The notes under the pieces are model-generated. The model saw nothing but the letters and a program-made list of their open reading frames with translations. It was not told the origin of the DNA and ran no database searches. Shown here in pieces: positions 27,704-36,325 of a stretch of 64,000 nt of DNA. The translations under genes and the position numbers were made by a program. Numbering within the stretch: position 1 is the first letter of the stretch; each line of letters starts with the position of its first letter. Source of the DNA: JAEUIG01 sp046349775 (GTDB lineage Bacteria > Planctomycetota > Planctomycetia > Planctomycetales > Planctomycetaceae); the NCBI GenBank assembly GCA_046349775.1, contig JAXMBS010000022.1, positions 1 to 64,000 on the forward strand, written 5' to 3'.

Positions 27704-28696
27704 TCAAACACCGCTACGCACCAATCCCAGCACCGCCCACGCCGACCCGCCGCCGATGATCGGCACCAGGTTCTTGCTCCCTTCGCCCCCCGGTTTGATG
27801 GGGCGCGACGTCATCGACCAGCCGCCGTCCTCACGCTGCGTCGCGATCAGGAACTGCTGTCCGCGCGCGATGACCGGATCGTCCCCGGTGGCCCCGGCGA
27901 GTGCCAAGGCATACAGCGCCTGTCCTGTCGCCCATGCGTCGCTCGCCATTGCGCTGGCCTGGCTCCAGCCCCCGTCGGCGTTCTGGCGAGAACGGATCAG
28001 GGCCACCCATGGCTGCGATTCGGCCACGGGCCTGTCGAGCTTCCGCCACAGAATGACGCGCAAGGCCGTGGTCTGCGGATCGTCGTCGGAAGTGTGCCCG
28101 GTCAACCAGGCAAGCCCCTTGTCGCGGGCGGCGATGGCGTTGGCATCACCGGCGGCCGCCGCCGACAGCAGGGAAAGAGTTTCTAGCACCGTTGCGCATT
28201 CGTCCGTCTGCGGGAAGATCGGCGGGCGCGTCTGGGGCCACGCGGACCACGAGCCGTCGTCGGTCTGGTCGGCAATGACCGTGCTCAGCAGGAGTTTGGT
28301 CCCGTCATTTGATCCCGCGGCAGGATCGGGATCCTGGGCCAATGACAGCGAGAAGTACAGCGCCTTGGAGTTGAGTGCTTTCGGCTTGCCGGCCGGGCGC
28401 TCGGCAACGAACCGCCCGTCCCCTGCTTCGGTGAGCTGTTTGTTCAATTCGCCCAGCAGCGTCTCGTCAACCGGGAGACTCTTCGCCTTGGCCTCGCGGA
28501 ATGCCCAGACGGCCGGCGCCGAATGATGGCAGGCGAGCGCACTTGTGCTCGGTGCGCCAAGCGATCGAGTCCTTCGCGACGAAGTCCGAGGCCAGCGCGT
28601 GATGGCCGTCTTAAGTGCTGCCGGATCGGCGGGATCGCCGGCAAACGCGGACGACGTGCAGACCGCTACGGCAACCAGGAGCGGTAGTGAGCGCAT
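27704..28696 (-). CDS. Squalene cyclase/prenyltransferase-like repeat protein, secreted
   Basis: A signal peptide (ending SSAFAGDP) is followed by alpha-alpha toroid repeats such as QTDDGSWSAWP, RQNADGGWSQ and QREDGGWSM, which carry the QxxDGxW signature of the terpene cyclase/prenyltransferase superfamily. Exported planctomycete members lack cyclase activity as far as I know and are of unknown role. Between 28540 and 28610 the frame given (RWPRTSSRRTRSLG) is out of phase; the neighbouring frame reads SDFVAKDSIAWR, which fits. Two compensating indels are therefore likely. The rest is intact; total 330 residues. Confidence 0.7.
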   Translation of the reverse strand: MRSLPLLVAVAVCTSSAFAGDPADPAALKTAITRWPRTSSRRTRSLGAPSTSALACHHSAPAVWAFREAKAKSLPVDETLLGELNKQLTEAGDGRFVAERPAGKPKALNSKALYFSLSLAQDPDPAAGSNDGTKLLLSTVIADQTDDGSWSAWPQTRPPIFPQTDECATVLETLSLLSAAAAGDANAIAARDKGLAWLTGHTSDDDPQTTALRVILWRKLDRPVAESQPWVALIRSRQNADGGWSQASAMASDAWATGQALYALALAGATGDDPVIARGQQFLIATQREDGGWSMTSRPIKPGGEGSKNLVPIIGGGSAWAVLGLVRSGV

Positions 28697-29027
28697 CGCG
28701 TGGACCTCTCAGGTGAGAATACAGTCGAACCAGTGTACCGTCTGTGGCGGCAGGAAGCACGATTCGAGTCGCTGCTTGACGAGGGATCGTCGCCACGCCC
28801 ATCGCTGCGCGCAGAGTGGCCGACGGCGCCCGTACACCGCACCGCTAAGGAGTGGTACAGTGAGACCTGCGTCCGTGCGATGACAGGGCTGCTGGCCCAG
28901 AGGAAAGGCCATGCCCGCTGATTCCGCGCAACAGCGATGACATGCGACTGCAAATCACGTGAAGCTGTGCCAATGTCCTGAGAGACGACCCGATTTCCGA
29001 TTCATGATCTGACAAGCCGGGGGCGAC
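28697..29027. other. Intergenic region between divergent genes
   Basis: 330 bp between the cyclase-like gene (minus) and the DUF1559 gene (plus). No repeat, hairpin or protein motif was recognised; it should hold both promoters. Confidence 0.4.
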
Positions 29028-29918
29028 GTGAGGACGAGTCAGCGAACGCCGGCAGTGCACGGTTTCACGATTGTGGAGCTGCTCGTCGTCATTGCGATCA
29101 TCGGATTGCTGCTGGCGCTTCTGTTGCCGGCGGTGCAGCGGGTGCGCGAAGCAGCGCGGCGGTCGCAATGCGCGAGCAAGCTGCAGCAGATCGGGATCGC
29201 GCTGCAGAATTACCACGACGCGCACCGCGTTTTTCCCAGCGGCTGGGTGGCGGCGCGGAACGGCCGGCATGATGCGACACACGGCGGGAACGGCGCCGGA
29301 TGGGGGACGATGATTCTGCCGCACCTGGAACAAGCGGCGCTGTTCGGCCAGTTCGACAGCCGGTTCGATATCAACGATGCGGTGAACGCGCCGTTGCGCG
29401 AGGCGGTGCTGCCGGCATTTGTATGTCCATCGGACACGAAGATCGAGCACTGGAGCATGGACGTCAGCGGCGTGCCGCTGAAAATATCTTCGTCGAATTA
29501 TGTCGGCGTGTTCGGGCGGTCCAGTCCGGCATGCGGCAGCGGAACGCAATCGAACGGCCAGTGTTATGGTGAGGGCCCGCTGTATCACAACAGCAAGGTG
29601 TCGATCGCGAACTTCAAGGACGGGAGCAGCCAGACATTCCTGGTCGGGGAACGACGGGCGGTTCCTGAGAGCGGGTGGCATTCGACCTGGGTCGGGATGG
29701 TTCCCGGTGGCGCGCAGCCGGTGGAGCGGATCGTCGGGACAACGGGGACGCCGCCGGCGGAGCCGCCGTCGTCACTGGCGGCTTTCAGCAGTTGGCACGA
29801 CGGGTGTCAGTTCGTGTTCGGCGACGGGCACGTGAAACTCGTGAGCCGCACCGTGGATGCAAAGGTGTACCAGGCGGCGGGAACGATCGGCGGACGGGAA
29901 CCGGGCGGGGAGTTTTGA
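29028..29918 (+). CDS. DUF1559 protein with prepilin-type N-terminus
   Basis: Starts with GTG. The N-terminus has the type IV pilin-like methylation and membrane segment (GFTIVELLVVIAIIGLL), then LLPAVQRVREAARRSQC, typical of DUF1559. The body contains the family blocks LQNYHDAHRVFPSGW, MILPHLEQAALF, VCPSD, FKDGSSQTFLVGER and the C-terminal FSSWHDGCQFVFGDGHVKLVS. DUF1559 proteins occur in large numbers in planctomycetes and are probably pseudopilin-like surface proteins. Length is 296 residues. The next gene starts 34 bp downstream with a strong ribosome site, so they are likely one operon. Confidence 0.92.
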   Translation: MRTSQRTPAVHGFTIVELLVVIAIIGLLLALLLPAVQRVREAARRSQCASKLQQIGIALQNYHDAHRVFPSGWVAARNGRHDATHGGNGAGWGTMILPHLEQAALFGQFDSRFDINDAVNAPLREAVLPAFVCPSDTKIEHWSMDVSGVPLKISSSNYVGVFGRSSPACGSGTQSNGQCYGEGPLYHNSKVSIANFKDGSSQTFLVGERRAVPESGWHSTWVGMVPGGAQPVERIVGTTGTPPAEPPSSLAAFSSWHDGCQFVFGDGHVKLVSRTVDAKVYQAAGTIGGREPGGEF

Positions 29919-29952
29919 CGCGTCTGCAATCCACACAATTCAGGAGGTTCGC

Positions 29953-30600
29953 ATGAAGACGGCATACCTGTCAGTCGGAGTGATCGTTGGCCTTTTCGGA
30001 GCAACCGCGGTGCTGGCGGCGGAACGCACGCTGGATATGGAAGCGGCGGAGAAGGAAGTTTCGACCGCTTATGGCCAGGCCGACCCAGAAGTGCAGGAGT
30101 TCGTGCTGCACACAGCACGTTCGTTCGGGAGAAGCGGACTGTGGCTGAACGAGACGGCGCTCGATGATCTGAAGCCCGAGCAGCGCGACGAGAAAGTGGC
30201 GTACCTGGTCAAGCTGCTGGAAGCGCCGGAGTACGGCCGGCATCTGTGCAATGCGCTGGCGACTGCCAGTGCGCTCCAGGATCCCAAGCTGGTACCGGGA
30301 CTGAAAAAGGTTGCGGCCTATCATGTGGACGGCAAGGACTATGACTGCCGGCCGAAGTGGATGGCGGTCGCGGCGCTGGCGCGTCAGGAATCACCGGACG
30401 CCGTGCCGGTGCTGGTGAGCCTGGTGGATCACGGCAACCAGAACACGCGGTTCTGGGCGCGGGCCGCCTTGTCGCGACTGGCCAAGCAGGATTTCAAGGC
30501 CGACAAGCAGGCGTGGAACCAGTGGTGGGTGGCGCAGGGGCATGAAGCGATTGATCCGGAGTTACTCAAGCCGTACTCGCCGCCGGTGGCCGTGAAATAG
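29953..30600 (+). CDS. HEAT-repeat-like exported protein
   Basis: ATG 29953 follows a perfect AGGAGG. The 215-residue product has a signal peptide (ending AVLAAERT) and then helical repeats: EKVAYLVKLLEAPEYGRHLCNAL, KWMAVAALARQESPDAVPVLVSLVD and NTRFWARAALSRLA. These resemble HEAT repeats, which mediate protein contacts. A single-copy ending (WNQWWVAQGHEAID) follows, a motif often seen after HEAT repeats in planctomycete proteins. The partner may be the DUF1559 protein encoded just upstream (inference from the shared operon). Confidence 0.75.
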   Translation: MKTAYLSVGVIVGLFGATAVLAAERTLDMEAAEKEVSTAYGQADPEVQEFVLHTARSFGRSGLWLNETALDDLKPEQRDEKVAYLVKLLEAPEYGRHLCNALATASALQDPKLVPGLKKVAAYHVDGKDYDCRPKWMAVAALARQESPDAVPVLVSLVDHGNQNTRFWARAALSRLAKQDFKADKQAWNQWWVAQGHEAIDPELLKPYSPPVAVK

Positions 30601-30662
30601 ACTTGCGATCAGGCCAAAGCACCTGATGGTGGTCGTGCGACTGGCATGCAGGAAATGCGCAA

Positions 30663-31367
30663 ATGTGGCAGCCACCCTATGATCCCGATCCGTCCGACAT
30701 TCTGCAGGAAGCGGTCGATGATTCCCGCGATGGCCGATCGGAACTGGCGCTGACCAAGTTTCTGTGGTTTCACGGAAACGCATTGCATTACGAGCCGAGT
30801 CTGTTGGGGGTACGGCTGTCGTTTGCACTCTCATATTGGCTGGACTTCGCGTCGGAGTACAAACCGGCGATGGATGCGTATCTGCGAGTGCGACGAAACC
30901 GAGGCTGAGTTTCGCAAGGAGTCCACGAACTTCGAACTGTTTCACGACGTCGCTGAACCGCCAATATCGCCGGCGAACGGACCGGCGCGGCTGTTCGCGG
31001 AAGCGGTTGCCAGAAACGCTGAAGCCGCTGCTCGTCTCTACCACGTGGCGGAGCGATACCCGATTGCTGCCGGGGAATACCGATTGTGCGGTCAATTCCT
31101 CGATCCCGAGAAACGACTGGAATTCGCCGCGCACGCCTACAAGCTGTTGCGAGAATTCGAAGCGGGCGCGCGGAAGCGCCAATCCACCACCGCCGACAGC
31201 CCGGCGGCGTTACATCAACGAGGGCGACACTCGCGGCATTGCTCGTGTTGAACAACCGCGAAGCAGACGCAGAAGCCGTGTATGTCAGCGCCGTGTCGGT
31301 GATGGACGATGATGAATTTCGGGCCACTATGCAGGCAAGCGCTGAGCGACATTTTCCGCCCGTATGA
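30663..31367 (+). pseudogene. Conserved hypothetical protein, frameshifted
   Basis: The start MWQPPYDPDPSDILQEAV and the segment GVRLSFALSYWLDFASEY read in one frame. The second part (DETEAEFRKESTNFELFHDV, then YRLCGQFLDPEKRLEFAAHAY) is in another, and the end (YINEGDTRGIA, then ALLVLNNREADAEAVYVSAVS) in a third. Joined, this is a helical protein of about 230 residues resembling a widespread hypothetical family with a tetratricopeptide-like core. No signal peptide. At least three frame changes lie at about 30900, 30960-31000 and 31200. Confidence 0.55.
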
Positions 31368-31372
31368 GATCA

Positions 31373-31960
31373 GTGGGATCTTTTGGAGTTCCTCGGCCGT
31401 ATGCCTTCCGGTGCCCCTATCGTCCGGCAGATTGCGTGGATCTCAGTCGTTCCACAACTGTTGTGCGCATTGCTGATTTCGGGAGCGTACTTGGGGGGAA
31501 TCGAGCCGTTTGTCCCAGCCGGGCGCGGCCGCGTATCTCATGCTCTCGTTCGGACTGCGCAGGCTGCTGCCACACGATCATCGGGCGGGGATGGGCGCTG
31601 TTTCGACAGGGCCGATTTGCGGAGGCTTTGCCGCGTTTTCAGCGGAGCTAAGGATTTCTTCACGCGCGCCGGTGGCTCGATGACTGGCGGTACGTCGCGC
31701 TGCTGTCGTCGAGCCGGATCAGCTATCGCGAGATGGGCGCTGCTGAATATTGCCTACTGCTACGGTCAGATGGGAGATGGGCCGCGGTCGCTGGAGTGAA
31801 CGGGTTCAACAAGCTCCGTGAGCGAATTTCACTGGGCGGACAACGAACATACGTAGGTTCGATCAGGTACCTGATGATCCGCTGTCTCAACGGCCGGCAT
31901 CTTGCCGGGTTTGTACAGCTCGGAGACTATGCTGCAGCAGTCGCATTGCTGATGAGGTAA
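31373..31960 (+). pseudogene. Membrane protein with TPR-like region, frameshifted
   Basis: The readable pieces are APIVRQIAWISVVPQLLCALL with ISGAYLGG (membrane segments), then in other frames FRQGRFAEALPRFQRS (a TPR helix) and MALLNIAYCYGQMGDGPRSLE-like sequence (a second TPR). This suggests a membrane-anchored TPR protein. The start is uncertain: TTG 31383 or ATG 31401. At least four frame changes occur. It follows the previous broken gene closely. Confidence 0.45.
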
Positions 31961-31985
31961 GGGCCGTCCCTGAGAAACGTAAGCG

Positions 31986-32348
31986 ATGATTGAACGTCCG
32001 CTGCCCCGGCTGGCGCCGCTGTCGGTGTTCATCCGCCGGCTGGCATTTTCGATCGGTCTGTCCGCGCTGCTGGTGTCCGGCACGCTGCTGATCGGGGTGT
32101 TCGGCTACCATTGGCTCGGCGAGCTCGACTGGATCGACGCGCTGCTGAACTCCTCGATGATCCTCGGAGGCATGGGACCGGTCGACAGGCTGACGTCGAA
32201 CGCCGGGAAACTCTTCGCGTCAGCGTACGCCCTGTTCTGCGGACTGGTGCTGGTGGGGGCGATGGGGTTGGTCTTGGCGCCGATTCTGCACCGGATGCTG
32301 CACAAGTTTCAGTTGGACGAACGGGATTATGAACAGAACGCGGAATGA
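31986..32348 (+). CDS. Two-TM pore-like membrane protein (ion channel-like)
   Basis: The 120-residue product has two membrane helices, IRRLAFSIGLSALLVSGTLL and FASAYALFCGLVLVGAMGLV, with a re-entrant-type segment between them. The layout and the phrase GKLFASAYALFCG closely resemble bacterial two-TM potassium channels (GKLFAIFYAL type). At the place of the TVGYGD selectivity filter it reads ILGGMGPV, so ion selectivity is unlikely to be that of a K+ channel. It could be a non-selective pore or a scaffold. No regulatory domain is attached. Confidence 0.6.
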   Translation: MIERPLPRLAPLSVFIRRLAFSIGLSALLVSGTLLIGVFGYHWLGELDWIDALLNSSMILGGMGPVDRLTSNAGKLFASAYALFCGLVLVGAMGLVLAPILHRMLHKFQLDERDYEQNAE

Positions 32349-32479
32349 GGGAGCGTGAGTTCGGTTCATGGGCGACCGGGCTTGCCCCCGAGTGCTGACG
32401 CTGCCGGCTCGGCGCTTGTTTCGTGTTTTTGGGGATTTCGGGATTGCAACCCGCAGACGGCTCGCTAAAGTAATCTAAT

Positions 32480-32495
32480 AAACCAAATTTGGTTT
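32480..32495. promoter_or_regulatory. 16-bp palindrome, likely BlaI operator
   Basis: AAACCAAATTTGGTTT is a perfect palindrome 33 bp upstream of the blaI-type start, next to an AT-rich TAATCTAATAA stretch that could be the -10 region. BlaI/MecI repressors bind short palindromes in their own promoters, so autoregulation is likely. The site differs from the TACA/TGTA boxes of staphylococci. Confidence 0.6.
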
Positions 32496-32527
32496 GTGCG
32501 ATACTGGTAGAACTGGAGGACACCGAC

Positions 32528-32911
32528 ATGGCGCGACCGAAATCGCCCGAAGTGACGGAGCGGGAACTGGAGATCATGCATGTGTTCTGGGATCTCGGTC
32601 CACAGACGGCCCAGGCCGTCCGTGATGAACTGGACCGGCGCGGCCGCGATCTGACGTACACCACCGTGGCAACGCTGGTGCGGATCCTGACGGACAAAGG
32701 GTTCGTAAGGCAGACGAACGCCGAACGGCCATTCATTTATGAACCGGTGCGGGGCTTCGAAGACGTGTCGCGGTCACTGCTGAATCAAATGGTGTCGCGT
32801 GTGTTCGGCGGATCGCGCGAGAAGCTGCTGGTCAGTCTGTTCGGCCGGCAGAAGCTGACGAAGAAAGAGCTGGCGGTCCTGGAAGAACTCTTGAAAGGGC
32901 AACAGCGATGA
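32528..32911 (+). CDS. BlaI/MecI/CopY-family transcriptional repressor
   Basis: ATG 32528 has GGAGG upstream and gives 127 residues. The winged helix is clear (TERELEIMHVFWDLGPQTAQAVRDEL, then YTTVATLVRILTDKGFV), with a C-terminal dimer part (KLLVSLFGRQKLTKKELAVLEELL). BlaI-type repressors hold down a target operon until a cognate M56 membrane peptidase triggers their cleavage. The next gene is exactly such a peptidase, and its ATG overlaps this stop codon by 4 bp, so the two are coupled. The earlier in-frame start at 32489 lies inside the palindrome and is rejected. Confidence 0.9.
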   Translation: MARPKSPEVTERELEIMHVFWDLGPQTAQAVRDELDRRGRDLTYTTVATLVRILTDKGFVRQTNAERPFIYEPVRGFEDVSRSLLNQMVSRVFGGSREKLLVSLFGRQKLTKKELAVLEELLKGQQR

Positions 32912-34830
32912 ATTCCTTCGGCATTCTGTTTGGCTGGGCGGCGCTGCAGACGACGTTGCTGTGTGCCGTGACGGCGGCCGTGTACGTCATGGTGCGGCGA
33001 CGGAATCCGTCGGCCGGCGCGCGGGTGGCGATCGTCGGCGTGGTGCTGAGCGCGCTGTTGACCGTCGGAATTGTCAGTCCGTGGCCGCGGTGGTCGTTTG
33101 ACGGCGGCGTTGCGGACGACGTGTTGACGACGGGCCTGCGTCCAGCGTCGGACGCCCAACCGTTCGACGCGGCCGCACCCAAAGCTGAGCCAGCGATCGC
33201 ACATACGGCGGCCGCGTCACAACCCGCGGCAGCCAATGAGCCGACGTCGCGATTCGCAACGTTATGGGAGGGCGCTTCGAATGGATTGTCGGCGTTTGTC
33301 GGCCAAGCGGGATTTCTGGGTATCCGCTGGACGGTCTGGATGGCGGGCGTGGCGCTGCTGTCGATGACGTTCGGTGCGGCGCGGTTGCTGGCGGGTTCAA
33401 TCAGCGTGCGGAATTGTGTGCGGCGCAGCCGGCGGGTGGAGGACCGTGAGGTTTGTGACACGGTGGCGGCGCTGTCATCGGCGCTGGGAAATCGCGTGCC
33501 GGTCGAAGTGCGCGAGTCGGACGAGGTGGACTGCGCGGCGACCGTTGGATTTCGGAAGCCGTTGATTCTGTTGCCCGCGGAATGGCGCGGATGGTCGGAC
33601 AGTGAGCGCCGCGCCGTGCTGGCCCATGAGCTGGCGCATGTCGCGTCAGGAGATGCCGCGACGTGGCTGGCCGCGCAGTGCGGCTTAATGCTGCATTTCT
33701 ATCACCCGCTGATGCACTGGCTCGCGCAGCGGCTGCGACTGGAACAAGAGTTGTCGGCCGATGCGGCGGCGGCGCCGCTCGCGGGCGGCTCGCGGACTTA
33801 CCTGACGACGCTGGCCGCGTTGGCCGTGCGTCATGCGGCGCGGCCGGTTCCGTGGCCGGTGCGTGCGTTTCTGCCGGCTCCCGGCACGTTACTCAGGAGA
33901 ATCGACATGTTGCGAAACAGTGATGGCTCAACGTTGCGTGCGTCGAGATGGCGTACGGGATTGGCAGTGACGCTGGTCGTTGTGTGTGCAGCGGTTGTTG
34001 CGGGGTTGCGACCCTCAGCGAAACAGACCCAAGCCATGGGACCGGTGGCGATCGCGATCGATTTATCTTCGCCGATCCTGGGCAGTGCCGCGACAACAGC
34101 GGGGGCCAATGACGAATGGGGGAGCATCGAAGGGCAGTTCCTCCTGGATGGGGAAATCCCGGTTCTTAAGCCGGTCGTTGCCAAGGGAGATCCAGGCGTC
34201 AGGGATTGCCAAGTCTGCGCCGCGAATGACGTTCCCGATGATTCGCTGGTGGTCAATCCAAACAACAAGGGGATCGCCAATATCTGCCTGTATCTTGTGA
34301 CGGCGCCCAAGTCGATCCATCCCGATCAACTGGCGAGCACCGCAAAAGAGGTTGTGTTCGATCAGGCGGGTTGCCGGTTCACTCCGCACCTCCTCGTTGT
34401 GCGGACCGACCAGACTGTGCTGGTCAAGAATGGAGACTCGATCCTTCACAACATCAAGACCAACCCGCGCAGAAATTCACCTCAGAACCTGGTCCTCCGA
34501 GCCAATGAGCGCAAGGGCGTGCCGTTGCCGAGCCAGATGACGCGGTCCGAATTGACAGGGGGGCCGTTCGAGGTCAACAGCGACTTTCATCCGCACATGC
34601 GGGCTCACTGGCTCGTCGCCGACCATCCGTACGTCGCCGTCACCGACGCCGACGGGAAGTTCACGATCAAGAACCTGCCGGCCGGCGAGCACACGTTCCG
34701 CGTCTGGCACGAGCGTCCCGGCTACCTGAATTGCGCCGAGTTCTCACAGGAGGTGACGATCAAGGTCGAAGCGGGCAAGACGGCAAGCGTCGGTCCCTAC
34801 AAGGTGAACTCCAAAGAGTTCACAAAGTAG
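32908..34830 (+). CDS. BlaR1-type M56 peptidase fused to an exported cupredoxin-like module
   Basis: The first 370 residues have several membrane segments and the M56 zinc-protease motif HELAH at 240-244, preceded by VGFRKPLILLPAEW and followed by LRLEQELSADAAA (third ligand region). After another membrane segment (GLAVTLVVVCAAVVAGL) comes a module of about 230 residues: EGQFLLDGEIPVLKP, a CQVC motif, DQTVLVKNGDSILHNIKTN, NSDFHPHMRAHW, and a carboxypeptidase-regulatory-like end (VTDADGKFTIKNLPAGEHTFRVWHE). This module resembles planctomycete plastocyanin-like proteins. The usual BlaR1 sensor is a penicillin-binding domain; here the outer module is different. Length 640 residues. Confidence 0.8.
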   Translation: MNSFGILFGWAALQTTLLCAVTAAVYVMVRRRNPSAGARVAIVGVVLSALLTVGIVSPWPRWSFDGGVADDVLTTGLRPASDAQPFDAAAPKAEPAIAHTAAASQPAAANEPTSRFATLWEGASNGLSAFVGQAGFLGIRWTVWMAGVALLSMTFGAARLLAGSISVRNCVRRSRRVEDREVCDTVAALSSALGNRVPVEVRESDEVDCAATVGFRKPLILLPAEWRGWSDSERRAVLAHELAHVASGDAATWLAAQCGLMLHFYHPLMHWLAQRLRLEQELSADAAAAPLAGGSRTYLTTLAALAVRHAARPVPWPVRAFLPAPGTLLRRIDMLRNSDGSTLRASRWRTGLAVTLVVVCAAVVAGLRPSAKQTQAMGPVAIAIDLSSPILGSAATTAGANDEWGSIEGQFLLDGEIPVLKPVVAKGDPGVRDCQVCAANDVPDDSLVVNPNNKGIANICLYLVTAPKSIHPDQLASTAKEVVFDQAGCRFTPHLLVVRTDQTVLVKNGDSILHNIKTNPRRNSPQNLVLRANERKGVPLPSQMTRSELTGGPFEVNSDFHPHMRAHWLVADHPYVAVTDADGKFTIKNLPAGEHTFRVWHERPGYLNCAEFSQEVTIKVEAGKTASVGPYKVNSKEFTK

Positions 34831-35448
34831 AAGTCAAGGTCCGCTCAACTCTGATTTGTGATGCGGGTGGCGGGAGTGGTGTTCCTGCCGCTCCTCCGCA
34901 CCAGGCAACTCAATGCGACCGGATCGCAACAGGGACGTTGCGCGCCGCAGCATGGGCCGCGGGCCTTTCAGGTTTTCCTTGCGGCAAGAGGAATGCGATG
35001 TCGCGTCCACACTCGAACGACGAACTTTTCGACGGCATCGCTGCCAGGAGACCGTCGCGCCAACGCAGGACGACGCGACGCTATTCCACTTTGCGCCAAG
35101 CCGGCAAGGTTGTTCTTGCGTTCGTGATTTTTGTGCGGCGGCCATCTGGATCGGTGGAGCCGCTTGGAGCCGCGATGGACAAGCGGACGTGCTCCAGCCT
35201 TTTGCTGGAAGGTCAGGGGCCGTGGGGCGACTACGGTCGCTGCCGGGTGTGGCAGGTTCCTCGTGCCGAGCGTGGATGCGATCTCCGCGTGCCGTTATTG
35301 CGAACGCTGTGGCGCGAGATACCGGCATCCCTCACTCCCCAAGACGCTGGAAGAACAGGAGCAAGTCTGGAAGTAATGCACCCTCTGCTGTGTCGCGATG
35401 CTGCTGCCCGTTCGGCTTGCCCTGGTGCATTGTCACAGCGGAGAATCA

Positions 35449-35475
35449 GGTGCCACTGGCAGAGCCAGTGGCACC
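35449..35475. repeat. REP-like palindrome
   Basis: GGTGCCACTGG and CCAGTGGCACC form a perfect 11-bp stem with a 5-nt loop (CAGAG). Short palindromes of this sequence type recur between genes in planctomycete genomes, as far as I recall. Only one copy is in this window. Confidence 0.55.
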
Positions 35476-35911
35476 CAATCCCAAAGCTCAGACGTGACGA
35501 TGCACGAGCAGTACCCGTGTCGCTGCGAGCGAATCCAATCGCCTCTTAGACACGGCAATCGTGCTGTCAATGAGTGATACCGGCAACTGATACGAGATGG
35601 TGCAACCTTGACGCCAGATCGGACGTCCCGCTCAAGATGGACAACGTGTTGGGAGGAGATACGTTGCGTCGCATCAGCCAGATTTTAAAGTGACGGGAAT
35701 GTGGTTGCTGTCGATAATCATTCTGCCGGACAGGATGTCCGGAGCGCCGACGGTGCGCGGCCAGACTGCCTGAGAATCTCCGAACCGGAGTCGATCCGGG
35801 GAGCGTGTTTCCGGGCAACCGGGCCGCCCGCCGCCTGAGGCAGCCGCAGTCCGCATGCTTGCGGGCTGTGCTCCAACCAGTTAACCTGATTGTAGTTGCT
35901 CTTGCGCGCGG

Positions 35912-35930
35912 CCCCCGCATTTCGCGGGGG
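35912..35930. terminator. GC-rich hairpin, possible terminator
   Basis: CCCCCGC (35912-35918) pairs with GCGGGGG (35924-35930) around a 5-nt loop. No T-run follows directly. No clear upstream gene exists, so its role is uncertain. Confidence 0.35.
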
Positions 35931-36008
35931 AGGCTCTTTGCCAATCGACGGTCCAATCACGATCGCGGATCGTGCGTTGATTTTTCCGACTGAAGGAGTG
36001 CTCCTTTC

Positions 36009-36180
36009 ATGGAAACGACAAGGGTTGCTAAGGCGGGTGCGACTGTGGGACGCGGTGGAGGAGATGCGCCTGCGGCCTGGGGCCTGCCGGAACTACTGCC
36101 CTCTCGATGACCGCGATACCGACCGGCACTCGATCGTCTCCGACGAGATGCGTCGCATGGACCGCGAGCGCAGCAACTGA
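36009..36180 (+). CDS. Possible small gene upstream of a strong terminator, frameshifted
   Basis: ATG 36009 lies after AAGGAG and an inverted AAGGAG/CTCCTT pair. The first frame (METTRVAKAGATVG) is short; the neighbouring frame reads LRPGACRNYCPLDDRDTDRHSIVSDEMRR and stops at 36180. One indel would join them into about 56 residues. The family is not recognised. The classical terminator 65 bp downstream suggests that something here is transcribed, either a small protein or an RNA. Confidence 0.35.
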
Positions 36181-36245
36181 TTGAAGTCGCAGCGAACGGT
36201 CACAACCGGCGATCGCTGCCGGCCGTCGCTTCAGCCGTCAGGATG

Positions 36246-36271
36246 AGCCTGGGAATGTCCCAGGCTTTTTT
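36246..36271 (+). terminator. Intrinsic terminator
   Basis: AGCCTGGGA (36246-36254) pairs with TCCCAGGCT (36258-36266) around a 3-nt loop, followed by a run of T. This is the best rho-independent terminator in the window and separates the small upstream unit from gatC. Confidence 0.8.
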
Positions 36272-36325
36272 CGTTGAAGAACGTTGCGGGTCCAGCGTTT
36301 AGCGTTGAGGGTGAAAGAGGAGAGC

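Larger units (their letters stand above)
34831..36008. other. Orphan stretch without a recognised gene
   Basis: Over 1.1 kb follows the M56 gene with only broken, overlapping frames. One frame near 35240-35370 reads ISACRYCERCGARYRHPSL, which has a CxxC pattern, but I could not join it into a protein. It also contains a palindromic repeat and a GC-rich hairpin, listed separately. It could be a decayed gene, a low-quality tract or a non-coding region. Confidence 0.4.
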
